64,000 bases of DNA from Paracyclopina nana (lineage: Eukaryota > Arthropoda > Copepoda > Cyclopoida > Cyclopettidae). This document shows positions 52,698 through 63,293 of this stretch, in pieces (position 1 is the first letter of the stretch; every line of letters starts with the position of its first letter). The position numbers and the translations under genes are program-made. The notes under the pieces are model-generated. The model did no database searches, had not been told where the DNA came from, and worked only from the letters and a program-made list of their open reading frames with translations. The stretch spans positions 6,014,001 to 6,078,000 of the forward strand of contig JAGUCH010000003.1 of the NCBI GenBank assembly GCA_019096065.1, in the 5' to 3' direction.

Positions 52698-54261
52698 GGC
52701 GAGCCCAATTTACATGAGCTCCTCAACTGAAGACTACGGCTGCTCCTCCGACTGTGGAAGCCACTAATTGATTCACATGAAGATGGATGGAGGCACATCT
52801 GGAATGTTACCTAAGCAAGCAGAACAAAAATTAAACTAATTTTTCGCCATCTTTTTGCTAAGAAGGGTTCAAGAATACCAGGAAAGGACTTTTTCAGTAG
52901 CTTCTGCATTTCGGCATTTTTGGCTAGCGAATGGCGGAAATCGCTCACAATTGCCGCTAAAACGAACCCCGCATGCTCCATCTTGCGGACATTGCGCAAT
53001 TACAAAGTGCGTAAAAGTGTACCGAAAACTCGGAATGTCTAGCTTTCCGACTCTATGAAGAAGATATAGCCTAATGGCTTTTCGTCTGTAGTTTCTTTGT
53101 ATTTCTGTTTGCATGCTACATAGTATGTGGATAATTACGAAGCTGCATGCATCCGGCCCTTTCTGTAAAGATATGTTGAACTACATGTGGAAAGGCTGGA
53201 TATATGTATGTGGTTGAGACACAATGATAAATACTACAGCAAAAGTTTAATGCAAAGCAATGCTTGGGAGAGACATGTGCACGTGCAGTAGTTTTGGCAA
53301 GTTTGAACTCCTTTGAGTTTTCAGTGCTTCGTAAGTCACGAGAGCATCGTTTCACAATACTGGATGATCACCATATGCTGTGGCTCAAAAGAAAAGCCGA
53401 GGAAATAAAATGTCTTTTGTTGAAGACTAACGTAGCTGTTATATAGACTGGAAGATTTTTGTGTGGTTCTCAATCAATTTCCACTTTATTAGGGGAAAGT
53501 AGAGACAACATTGGTAATCTTCGATCGACATTTGAATTGGTTCATTTGAAAGTCAAATGTTAAACTTTCGAGGTTGCATCCAAAAATGTGATTCGTTGTA
53601 GGTTTTTCTTTTTAGAAAAAAGGAAAGAATAAGGAATAATAAATCGATTTTACCTCTTCTCTTCGATACCATCAATATTTCATAATACACCGTGCACTAG
53701 GAAGGGATCATCTTCAAGCTGCTTTTCAGCACAAAGTTTTCAAACCGGAAAGCTCGGCTGGTTGGCCTTTTTGGTGTCTTTATAAAAATGGCCAAATATG
53801 AAAAGCTGTTGCTCTGAAGCTGGGCAAAAGTTCACTGAATAAGATGGAGCTCGTTGGGTCTCATCATTCTCGAGAAGACGACGGGCTTTCTGAAGGCGCT
53901 TCTCTAAAGGCCGCAGTCATCTGCTTTCTTTTTAGCCACCAGTATTAATTTGGTGTTGCTTTTCACGAGATCGACTTGCACACTGCTGCATGTCAAATTG
54001 GTTAACATATGCACGCACTCACACGTACTTCGAAATACCTATGCAACAAAACCCATTTTATATACTGTAATACGATTTCCTCGTGTTATAATTCAGTTTA
54101 CCGATCCGACTCAGCTCTTTTATATCACAGTTTTTTCTAAGCAATTTGGGGGATATTAAATACTTAACGGCCCTGGAATCAAATTTGAGGGATTTTAAGT
54201 AATTTAATGCCCCTCATATTCCATGGAACTAATCCAAATTCCAAAGAAGTTAGTAAAAAAA
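52698..54261. other. Gene-poor stretch
   Basis: Only short chance frames. It should contain the promoter of the membrane-protein gene. A 4-bp-stem AAGC-AAT-GCTT palindrome lies at 53255-53265. Confidence 0.4.
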
Positions 54262-54338
54262 GAGTATCATCCAATATTCGAACCACAGAAAGTTGGATAA
54301 ACATTCCAATACTCTAACCACTGAGCTATGGAAACATC
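54262..54338 (-). repeat. Degenerate tRNA-Asn-like sequence
   Basis: On the minus strand a D-arm (GCTCAGTGGTTAGAGT), a perfect 5-bp anticodon stem with loop ATGTTTA (anticodon GTT, Asn, with U33) and a B-box (GGTTCGAAT) follow in tRNA order. The T-stem and acceptor do not pair. It is a tRNA pseudogene or the head of a SINE. Confidence 0.55.
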
Positions 54339-54408
54339 ATGAAAATTGCATGCTATGAACAGGACTTTACCATGACTTATGCCAGATAAAGAAATAAAAA
54401 AAGTTAAG

Positions 54409-54482
54409 GTATGACTGGGGTTTGAACCCTAGACTACTGAGTTAAGAGCCCAGCACTCTAACCATTGTGCCATAGGAGCACA
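54409..54482 (-). repeat. Degenerate tRNA-Lys-like sequence
   Basis: On the minus strand an A-box (TGGCACAATGGTTAGAGTG), an anticodon arm CTGGG-CTCTTAA-CTCAG (anticodon CTT, Lys) and a B-box (GGGTTCAAACCCC) are visible. The acceptor ends GTGCTCC and TCATACC do not pair, so it is not a working tRNA. Together with the sequence 70 bp away it suggests tRNA-derived SINE remnants. Confidence 0.55.
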
Positions 54483-54658
54483 ACTGCAAAAATTCATCTT
54501 AAAAGTCTATTTTATTGCTCCCAAACCACAGGATGCTAGCGCATGAGAGCCAGTGAAGCAACTAAAAACCGAGCAGCATTTTCAAGGGCACGGGCCAGCC
54601 CGGTAACTTCATTAAAACACTCAAAAATCGTATTACAGAATATAAAATTGTATATTTT

Positions 54659-54834
54659 GAGCTGGGGCACGTAAAGTAGGGTCATTAAATAGCTGACCTC
54701 GGATTTTAAAATGGAAAAACACTCGTACAATTACAGCCCTCGCAGGCTCGGGCTAGTAAAGCTGTACTCGAGTTTTCCCATTTTAAAATCCTCGCTCAGC
54801 TATTTAATGACCCTACTTTACATGCCCCAGCTCG
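54659..54834. repeat. Long inverted repeat, about 72-bp arms
   Basis: The left arm begins GAGCTGGGGCACGTAAAGTA and includes GGGTCATTAAATAGCTGA; the right arm (54762-54834) is its reverse complement with a handful of mismatches. The roughly 33-bp middle itself contains a CCCTCGCAGGCTCGGG pairing. It looks like a MITE or hairpin element; I see no obvious target duplication. Confidence 0.75.
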
Positions 54835-55767
54835 AAATAAATAACTAAAAAAAGTGCACTGGCGGCCGTAAAAAAGCCACTTTATTAAAAAAGCTTCACT
54901 AATAGCAAAACTTGTTGGTTGCTTATTTGAATGACAGCTTTTTTTGTGCCAAAGAAGTAGGCGGCCAAAACGGCTTTTTTTCTCAATTTCGTTGCGTCAT
55001 ATTGATGCACTAAGTGACAATCGTTTTGTTTTTCGAGACACTTGTGCATGAACGTCAGCATCGAATTCCTGAATATGTTGTGAAACTTACGATGACGTTA
55101 ACTATTTCTCACTTTCATGACGAGGGGATTTTTTAAATTAGATGGCAAGGCTCCTTTGCCCAGCCGCACAGTTGGTTGCGTTCTTTCACACACTCCATCT
55201 TGATGCTAGAGTAGAGAACTCCTTTACAAAGCCAAGTAGCAAACACATCCTCATTTATGTTAAAAGGGAGCAAGAAGTTCTTCTCCGCGAGCCAGTGCTG
55301 AATTTTCATCGCGGAAAAAGCCCATTTTTTAAGCAGTCGGCCCTTTCAGATGCATTTAAAAGTTCCTTAATTATCCTGACTTCATTTGGTTGCTCTCATT
55401 GGCTGCTGAATATACATGGGAATGCTTGGAGGGCCATTTGAAAGCTCCAAATGAAAGTTTTGCCCTCTCGGGAATGTTTTTGGGATCCTAGCTACTTATA
55501 CAATCGAAGAAAACAATTGGTTGGGAACATTCATAAATGATCCGGTGGCTTATGTGACGTGAGCTAGCAGAGTTTTGTTGGAATCATCGGCATTTTTGAT
55601 TTATTGAAGCTCTTCCTGCTTTCTTTGGAGGTTGGCATTTTGCTGTTGGCAATGTCAATAAAGGATGAAAGCTGAGGAAATAAGCTATTCTTCAGCAAAG
55701 CACGTGCAATTTGGTATCTTTTTCTAGCAGTCGTTCAGCGCGCTCGCAGTACGAGAAGCATAACTGG
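54835..55767. other. Gene-poor stretch
   Basis: A 99-codon frame at 55142-55441 on the plus strand lacks any family signal or splice context and I do not call it. Nothing else is visible. Confidence 0.4.
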
Positions 55768-56512
55768 TCAGGACGTGGTGGCACCTTCATCAATCTTAAC
55801 AATGGGCTCATTAGATGAAGCTTCAGTAGCTGAATCGGGAGTTGCTTTGTTTTGCTTGGTAGCTTCATGTTTTTGCAGCGGATGATGTTGTTGTTGTTCA
55901 TCTTCCGTTGATTTATCGCCAGTTGCACAAGCCTTTTCTTTCGGTCGGTGAGCTGGGATGTCTTCACTAATAGTATTTCATAAATATGGTGGAAAACGTT
56001 ATACTGACGAATAAATGCACTTACGAGGTCAAGTCCTCCAAGATTTCGTCCACGGATTTGCCAATCCATCCGAATTCCCTCCACTTCTCTCTCTCTGGTA
56101 CACAGAGGCACAAAAGTTTCTCCACATTAGCTCTGATCACGCGGATGCGGAGCTTAACCAGTCTGCACGAAAGTTGATCCTGCGTCAATAATTTTAAAAC
56201 CTCATAATGGATAAGCAATTAAAAAACATGTGCTACTTGCTCTCCGATGCTCTTTTCCAGGCTTGAACACTCGGACGTGCAAAGGTAATTTTCTTCTATA
56301 ACCTGAAAAATGTAACCATTTTCACTTTGCTGTCTGCCTTCTACTTGAGTGCCAGCGGATTTCTTCTTCTTGTAGAAAAGCCACGACTGTACAAGACTTA
56401 TTTTAAAGCTCGAAATAAGGCTCAGAACAATGGAATACTCTCTAGTCGGATGCAAGCTGTAGTGTACGTAGTTGAAGTTGTTGTAGCTTGGCGAAAACAA
56501 GGCAAAGGCCAT
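55768..56512 (-). CDS. Uncharacterised protein, helical with polar tail
   Basis: Exons 56512-56237, 56179-56025 and 55966-55768 join in phase to 209 residues. The middle (SSLEKSIGEQDQLSCRLVKL, then RIRVIRANVEKLLCLCVPER) is helical and may be a short coiled coil. A segment EKWREFGWIGKSVDEILEDL follows. The tail is polar and low complexity (EDEQQQHHPLQKHEATKQNK), ending DEGATTS. The two splice junctions restore one continuous hydrophilic reading frame, which is why I believe it is a gene. The N-terminal part before VIEENYLC is less sure, because an acceptor (TTTTTCAG) sits there and the true first exon may lie upstream. I do not recognise the family. Confidence 0.5.
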
Positions 56513-57153
56513 TTAAAAGCAAAACTGCCTTCGCTGCTTTTCCACTATCATTAATCTTTATAGGGACGGAGTAATGGACGCAAAAGTTTAAAATAGCTTT
56601 ACTGAAAAGCGAGCAAAATGTGCGTACAACTGTGCAAACTTAGAAATTGCTATTTTTGCCTCAAAGCTTTTGCAATTTTTATTCTTACCCCCTTTCATGC
56701 AGAATGAAGTGAGGCTGAAATAAAAGAAAGGCGCCGCGCGGCTCCTAAGAGAAATGTTCTAAGCTTAATTTTAAGAACGGCTATGGCAAAGCACTAAGAT
56801 AAAATTGAATTAAGGGGTGGAGTCAAATCCTTTAGACTAGGCACTTAGCTAGAAAAAATCTGATTACGAACTGAATGTACTTTACAGGCAAGAAAAAAGG
56901 AGGGCCAGAGCTGGCAGCAATCCTGAAATCAGCTTTGGCTGATTCTGCACGTACAAAAGTTGGTATACTACAGCAAATAAGTAATCCCTCGCTGCTATAG
57001 CTACACTTATTAACAACCTTGATTCCAGTCAAATCCAATATCCGATGCAAAATCCGCACGACTGCAACGTAGGGGTAGCCATAGTGAGTCAAACATGTAT
57101 CCCCCAGCAGGCCGACCAAGACATATTCTAATTTGGCTTGGAGAGTCGTCAGA
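56513..57153. other. Possible further exon of the gene to the right, otherwise empty
   Basis: On the minus strand the stretch 57153-57014 is open and reads TTLQAKLEYVLVGLLGDTCL, then THYGYPYVAVVRILHRILDL, a helical pattern that could continue the C2HC-finger gene through a short intron ending at 57159. I see no confident 3' end. The rest shows nothing. Confidence 0.3.
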
Positions 57154-59402
57154 GTCATCTAAAAATAGACAGAGTTGTAATTCGGCTGGATACGAAATGA
57201 TCGCAGCGGAAAATGACCTGATCTCTCGCCCTCTCAGGCAACGAAATTGGCTCCAGATCACAGACAGCCCTATGGGGACAAATACAATGCTCCAAATTGA
57301 ATTCTGAATCTATAGGTGGTAGCAACGTTTACATCAGTGTAGTATCAGACCATTTATGCAATATCCTACTGCTTTTGAGGCCCTCCTTATCCAGGTAAAT
57401 GACATCAAAGAGTGGAGTGTCGTTATTATCCTCGTCAAAATGCAGAGTGATGGTCTCAGTCTCGATAATGTTGGTTGTAGAAGGAGCCGAGGCCACCTTT
57501 GACACTGCAGAAGTGAAGCTGCGTCTCTGGTCCGTGGCCGGAGCTGTCTCGCCTAAATTGAGCCATAAAATGGTCATATTAAAGCAGTTATGAGCTTATG
57601 TTAGATAAAGACCTAGGACTGGGTCAGTGGAGCCTTCTTTGAGGCAAGCTCGTCGTGAGGAGCTGCCATCCTCATCTACTTCCACTACCTGGGCAATATC
57701 TTCAATATTTATGGGCACAAACTCCCCATCGGATCCACTCACAAAAACCTTGAGTAGTATATATTTCGCGTCCTTTGAGAGATGAAACTAAAAATACCTC
57801 GATGTGGTAGTGTAGTATACCTGGTCAATCCAACTTTCTGAGGAAGAGGAGTCCTTTTTATTGCTGCTTTCACCCACTGGGCATTCGACCAGTAGCTTGC
57901 TGTCCGAATTATTGTTGTTTACAGTGTCGTCGATCGCTAAACCCAAATCCAATAACCTGGCTGCCTCCGCGGAATCAACGAGCAATTCTCTGCTGCCAAA
58001 CTCTGTTGCGTCGTGGCGGCTTCTTTCCTCAGGGCAAATCCAAGACTCAGTCCTCCTCGGGCCCTACATAATGGAATGATCACGGAGTATTTTACGGATC
58101 ACACTCGAGGCTAATTATAGTGTGCACCTGCGTAGGCAACAGGCCTTTTTCTCTGGCCACGACCTCTGCTGCAGCCATTATGACTTCATCGTCCGATGAA
58201 GGCCGCTCTGGCCTTTCCAGTTGTAGTTCACTTTGCCCATTAGAAGCATCCTGAAAATGGCACATAAAGTTGGTGAAAACTTTGGCCGTTCTCTCTCATT
58301 TCAAGCCACTACTGCTACGAGTCTACTACATATATAGCTAAACTAATTTAGGCTGGGTCGAGGGATTCTTCGGATCTGATTGATTTGGGAAATTGGGCAG
58401 ACAAAAGGAAAGCTGGCAGAAAGATAAGAAAGGCCTTGGGTTTATTCCCAATTTTATCTCCATATAATTTGGTAGACAGCATATACCATAGTATATCTAG
58501 TAAAAATGCATCGCTTACATTCTGCTGCTCATGGGCCTCTCTTGCTAAGTTTCTGCAATAAAATGTCAAATGATACAGAGCATGAGAAAAGAAGCATCGA
58601 TAATTGTACTTAAAGCAGCCCAGAGTCGTATTGGAGTGGCGAAGCTTCTGATCCGCCCTTTTAATGGGCATTGCTACGTGAGGCTGCCAAGGATGTGTCA
58701 GTGGCTGCGTGTGTTGATGCCTCTGATGGAATTGAGGTCTTTGCCAATAGTGGTGTGGATGGTGAGGCCAGCCGTAATTATTGTAATAATATTGTGGTGG
58801 TGGTGGAGGCAAATCTAATTTCTTCCTCCGGTTGGGGAACATGCTCATAGCCCCTCTTCTAGCATCATTTCTGCTCTCTTGCACCATGCCAGGCCTAATA
58901 TTTGATACGCCAAGGGAAATTAAGTATGTTAATTAATATCAAATTTCTTTTTTGATCGGAAAAATAACAAACGAATTGGGGGGCACAATTGCAGCAGCAA
59001 ATAGCGTTATAACGCATATATAGGTAGATTCTCGGAAATCCCATCTGGAAATAACTTTGGAGGCATCAGCAAATGCACATTCCATCTCCTTTGGGAGACC
59101 TCGTGCGTATGCTATCCTTTAGTCACGTTTCACCAAATAACAGAATATAGTGTAGTATGCCCGGAGAAAAAACTGCTTGCGCGCGCTTACCATTCATAAC
59201 TCGGAAGGGGCCCATTCTGAGGCAACTGAGGATGATTGAAAGCCTGCTGGTGGCGAATTCCGCATGGTGTACTCTGTAAGTGATCCATGTAGGCAAAATA
59301 GGAGGGATGGCCTTTTTGGCACAATGGGCAAGTTATTGGATTGCTCCCGACATCTCCTCTGTTGCTGACTAAACACTGATGCCTCATTCTGAATGGGAAC
59401 AT
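57154..59402 (-). CDS. C2HC-finger protein with His/Pro-rich region, unknown family
   Basis: Exons 59402-59191, 58894-58610, 58552-58519, 58250-58128, 58063-57821, 57748-57613, 57552-57370 and 57269-57154 join in phase to 443 residues. If the last splice is not used, exon seven runs to a stop at 57329, giving 418. Residues about 25-47 form a C-x2-C-x12-H-x5-C finger (CPLCQKGH ... MDHLQSTPC). A Pro/Tyr/His-rich stretch (PPPPPQYYYNNYGWPHHPHH) follows. Acidic and Ser-rich segments come later (PSSDDEVIMAAAEVVAREKG; NIEDIAQVVEVDEDGSSSRR; TLHFDEDNNDTPLFDVIYLD). It resembles a regulatory scaffold or transcription cofactor, but I recognise no family. The 57-bp third intron was chosen by phase. Confidence 0.55.
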
Positions 59403-60588
59403 GGTCGCCGTCGCTCAATTCGGTCAATGGGGCGAAAATTATTGGACATTTGGGACTTTGATGTGCCCCATTTTTACGATTCAAGAGAGCCTTCGTTCAC
59501 TTCAGTTCGCAGCCTCAAAACTTCGAAAGCAAATCCTCTAATGAAGTAGACGAGATATCCTCACTGTAGAATGTTACTCTGACTTGGCTGGCAAAAAGAA
59601 GAGCTTGATATCATCAGAGACTATGAATATTTAAGCAATGCATTTTGGAATCCGACCTTTCAGCGTATAAATCAGTCTGAGGTGTCTTTGTTTTTGGAGC
59701 TGCAGACAAGAGACATTTTTCAGGATCAAGTTTCCTTAGCCTTTGCATAGGTAGAGTTCAATCAAAAAGGGATGTGCGCATTTTTATCGCGCAAATTCCC
59801 AAAACTATGAGCTAGGTAGCTTTCAAAATTATAATTTCCATACATTCATGAAATTCCCATAAAATACTAATGCGCTTGGCTGCGAGTCGGTTTTAATGCT
59901 TTCAGTCATAGGGGTACATATTGCAGCATATCTAAACGCATTATTGTTTAATCAACTCGGTGTTCAGAATGCCTAAAAATAGAGGTGCGCTCAAGCCAGA
60001 AAATCGATATTTAGTACAGTGGGCGCGCCATCATCATCATGAATGCTAGCCAGCTGGTATTGCATTTTCCGCGAAACTTTTCCGCACATTGGGCCCATTT
60101 AATTTCATGCAGATGGCGCGTCCATTATTTAGGCTGCAAGAGGGGAAGGCCATGCTTTTTCATAGGCTCTGTTTTACTTTTTGAGTGCTTTCACTGTAGT
60201 AGCGCTTCCTATCATAAGTGTCTCCTTCAAACACGTTGACGAAGTTGACCACACGACGATCAAAGGAAAGCTCAAGAGCCTTCATAGTTACAAAGCACCA
60301 TATAATATTCGGAAAGCATTGACAGAAATGTGCAACTTAGTAAGAAAGCAACGTATTAGAGCCTAGGATGGTAATTGCCAGAGCAAACCAAGTTGAAGCC
60401 ATCCTTGAAAAAATAGCAGCCACATGCTGAGCTTCCTAGTAAGTTGGGTAAAAAATATTCTTTATGATATGGTATTGGCAAACTTTTCACGCAGCATCAA
60501 GCCTGCTTTTGTGGCCATTGCCTCATGCTGCTACCATTGCGAACAGCATTTTTGCAACAAAATTAATAACAAGAACTTATCATTACAG
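59403..60588. other. Gene-poor stretch
   Basis: No supported gene. It may contain the promoter of the C2HC-finger gene and, near its right end, the upstream part of the microprotein transcript. Confidence 0.4.
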
Positions 60589-60604
60589 AACAGTTCAACA
60601 CGGG

Positions 60605-60733
60605 ATGACCAAGTGGCAGCAAACAGGAATCATCGTATTGTCCGTCTTCCTTATACTCATTTTAATTTTGACATATCCGAGAATGCTCTCGTACGCGATT
60701 GCACTGTTTTTAGTTGGAGATATTTTCAGCTGA
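60605..60733 (+). CDS. Candidate 42-residue membrane microprotein
   Basis: A 3' splice site (CATTACAG) at 60588 is followed 16 bases later by an ATG opening 42 codons, and an AATAAA lies at 60757-60762, just 24 bp after the stop. The peptide is a short polar head (MTKWQQT) and two hydrophobic stretches (GIIVLSVFLILILILTY and LSYAIALFLVGDIF). This would fit a one- or two-pass membrane microprotein of the ER or mitochondria. No family is recognised. The acceptor, ATG and poly(A) signal in close order are the evidence; expression is not shown by sequence. Confidence 0.4.
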   Translation: MTKWQQTGIIVLSVFLILILILTYPRMLSYAIALFLVGDIFS

Positions 60734-61366
60734 ATTGAGCTTGATTGTAATTAAACAATAAAAAGCGCTTGGAAGGTATTACAAGCTAAAAGAGGACTTC
60801 GTTATAATGTTTTATGTAGACTCATATCGGATTTTGGGGCCATCAATGGTACTTGAAAATAGTAATGCTTGCTTTGACAAAAAGATCAAAGGCCCCCTTT
60901 AAAAATTATGGCTTAAGCTAGGTATACGCTCTTGGTTTAAACAGGCCTTAAGCAAGTAGTTGTTGGAAGTTAAGATGGGCCAAACCATAACAATGCGACT
61001 ATCCTTAGATTCCAAACACAGCATGCTGCCTCAAAAGTTGGTCAAACTGCTACCTGATGAACTGTCATTCTCAAGGGATGGTATTTGAAGAAATGCCATT
61101 TCTTCTATATTGCCGTTATGTCAATGCGATATATCGCTTGAGAAACCTAATCAAGCAAAATCGGGGATTTTAAGGTGCCGAAAATTGCAGATTTCAACGG
61201 CACCATGAAAAGCATTTTTGATGGAAAATTCGATAGATCTCGCAAACCTCTTTTGCTGGGTGAGAAAATAAAGTGAACAGGGATGACTTACTTATCAGTC
61301 CAATAGAAGATTGTATTCTATTTAAGAAATTTTTCAAATCCGTATTGTCAGGTATAATTAATTTGA
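60734..61366. other. Intergenic, microprotein 3' end to eIF2-gamma 3' end
   Basis: Apart from the AATAAA at 60757-60762 on the plus strand I see nothing. The right end must contain the eIF2-gamma 3' UTR. Confidence 0.5.
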
Positions 61367-62941
61367 TCATTCAGTAGTTGGCTTCACCTTGGTTCCATTG
61401 CGAATTTGACCCCAACCAATCAACCTCCAGTGTTTGTCCACCCTTCTGCTTAGTGCAATTTTTTCACCAATTGATGTGCAAACAGGGTTGGTCAGGCCAA
61501 TTTTAGCCATATCTGCCTTGACAGCAATAACTCGCCCTCCAGTTGAAAGTGAGCCAATGTTGACCATCAGCACTTCACTCTTACTCAATTTGGACACTTT
61601 GGCAGCCTTTTTGTCCCCTTCAATACGGACACCCAACAGGCGTCTCAGAAGATAGTATGATACTTCTAACTCAATAAGGATGTCTGGAAGAGCACCAATG
61701 GTTCCCAAAACCTGATGAGGAAGAAATATTTTCTTTTCATTGAAGAGTCTGTCAATTAATCAGGTCCATCAAAAATACCTGCCCAACCATCCTGTCAGCT
61801 CTACACAGAGTTGGGTCAATTTTGGTGCCAACTCCAATGAGCCCTCCAGGAACAGCGTACATTAAGTCATTTTGCTCAGCAAACAAGGAAACAATCCTGG
61901 ATCTGATGGGCTGGCAAGTTAATTTTCCATTAGAGTCCTTGGACACAAGACCAGGCCGAACTTCAATTTCTTGTCCAACTTTGAGAACACCTTTCAAAAT
62001 GGATCCTCCGGCAACACCTCCCTTTAGATCTTCCACCTCTGATCCAGGCTTATTGACATCAAACGACCTATGTGAAATAAGATAATTAGCAAAGCGGTGT
62101 ATGGGTTACATTGAAGTGAAAGCACCTGATGATGATCAAATGGGGTTCAGAAGTGAAATCTCGGATTGGAACAGGGATTTTCTTTTCAATGTACTCGCAC
62201 ACAACTTCAATGTTGTACTTAAGCTGTGCAGATATTGGTATGATTGGAGCTCCTTCAGCAACTGTGCCCTCAAGGAAGCGTAATATTTGATCATGTTGCT
62301 CACGAGCTTGGGTGTCACGAATCAAGTCAATTTTGTTTTGCAAAATCAAAATGTGCTTCAGTTTCATAATTTCAATTGCTGCCAAATGCTCTGATGTCTG
62401 AGGCTGGGGGCAAGATTCATTTCCAGCTGAAATAAGAAATGGTAATGCATTATTCACCTTTAGGAGTTCACTCATTTTCAATACCTATAAGCAGAAGAGC
62501 AGCATCCATTACAGCTGCTCCGTTGAGCATGGTAGCCATCAAGATGTCGTGGCCTGGGCAATCCACAAATGACACATGTCGCACTAGCTCGTACTTGAAG
62601 CCATTCATAACGAATACATCCTCTTTGCTTGAGCCCATGCTAGTGTAACAAATAGGCCTATGGCACTTTTTGTCGCTGCTCCTGTAAATCTTGGCATTGG
62701 CATAGCCCAACTTGATAGTGATGTTTCTCTCCAGCTCATTTTTGAAACGAACAGTGTGGACTCCAGACAAGGCTTTGACAACAGTGGATTTTCCGTGGGC
62801 TACATGGCCAATTGTGCCGATGTTGATGGTGGCTTGGCGACTAATTACTTCACGGCTCAAAGGAGTAAGCTTTGTTATGTCCAACGTTGACAGGTCCTGC
62901 TTAGACAAATGAGGCTGTCCAGTGGTCACAGTAACAGACAT
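61367..62941 (-). CDS. eIF2gamma: Translation initiation factor eIF2 subunit gamma
   Basis: Exons 62941-62485, 62426-62126, 62067-61779 and 61711-61367 give 463 residues (human 472). It is the GTPase subunit of eIF2 that binds initiator Met-tRNA and brings it to the 40S subunit. The P-loop is GHVAHGKST, switch II DCPGHD, and the guanine-specificity motifs are NKID and SAQLK. Zinc-ribbon cysteines appear near residues 93-100 onward ([10 protein letters not shown]). The beta-barrel domains follow ([36 protein letters not shown] at the end). All motifs are intact. The 352 bp upstream, before the HOIP 3' end, is its promoter. Confidence 0.97.
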
Positions 62942-63293
62942 AATGCTCTTGAAAGCTGACGAAAATTGAAATTAAGTCTGCCGCTACGGCGCCGGAAAAG
63001 AGAGTTTGTTGACGTTTTGCGCGGAACTTTTAGCGGAAATTTGTTGCGTGCAACCTCTCAGCACAAGTGAGTTCGCGAGAAATTTTTGATTATATGCAGC
63101 TTTTCAAGCATAAAATGTTTTTATTTATTCTTGATGGATAAATGGCTCAAATTAATATTGATAGTTAGTACAATGACCGTTTGCCGCAGGAGCTTTTGGA
63201 ATCACAGTTTCTTGGCATCCACGGTACCATATTATTCATGCATTTTCGAGTGGGACTTCAGTTGCAACGAGCTAATGTAATAGCTAATGAGTT
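62942..63293. other. eIF2-gamma promoter and HOIP 3' UTR
   Basis: The minus strand has two overlapping AATAAA strings at about 63129-63120, suitable for the HOIP transcript. No coding frame is supported. Confidence 0.55.

Noticed and set aside
54409-54482. A functional tRNA-Lys gene
   Set aside because: The anticodon arm is good but the acceptor ends do not pair, so I list it as a tRNA-like repeat.
55142-55441. A 99-codon plus-strand frame
   Set aside because: No signal peptide, domain, splice context or poly(A) signal supports it.
60039-60366. Two short plus-strand frames upstream of the microprotein candidate
   Set aside because: No family signal and no splice join in phase with the microprotein frame that I can defend.
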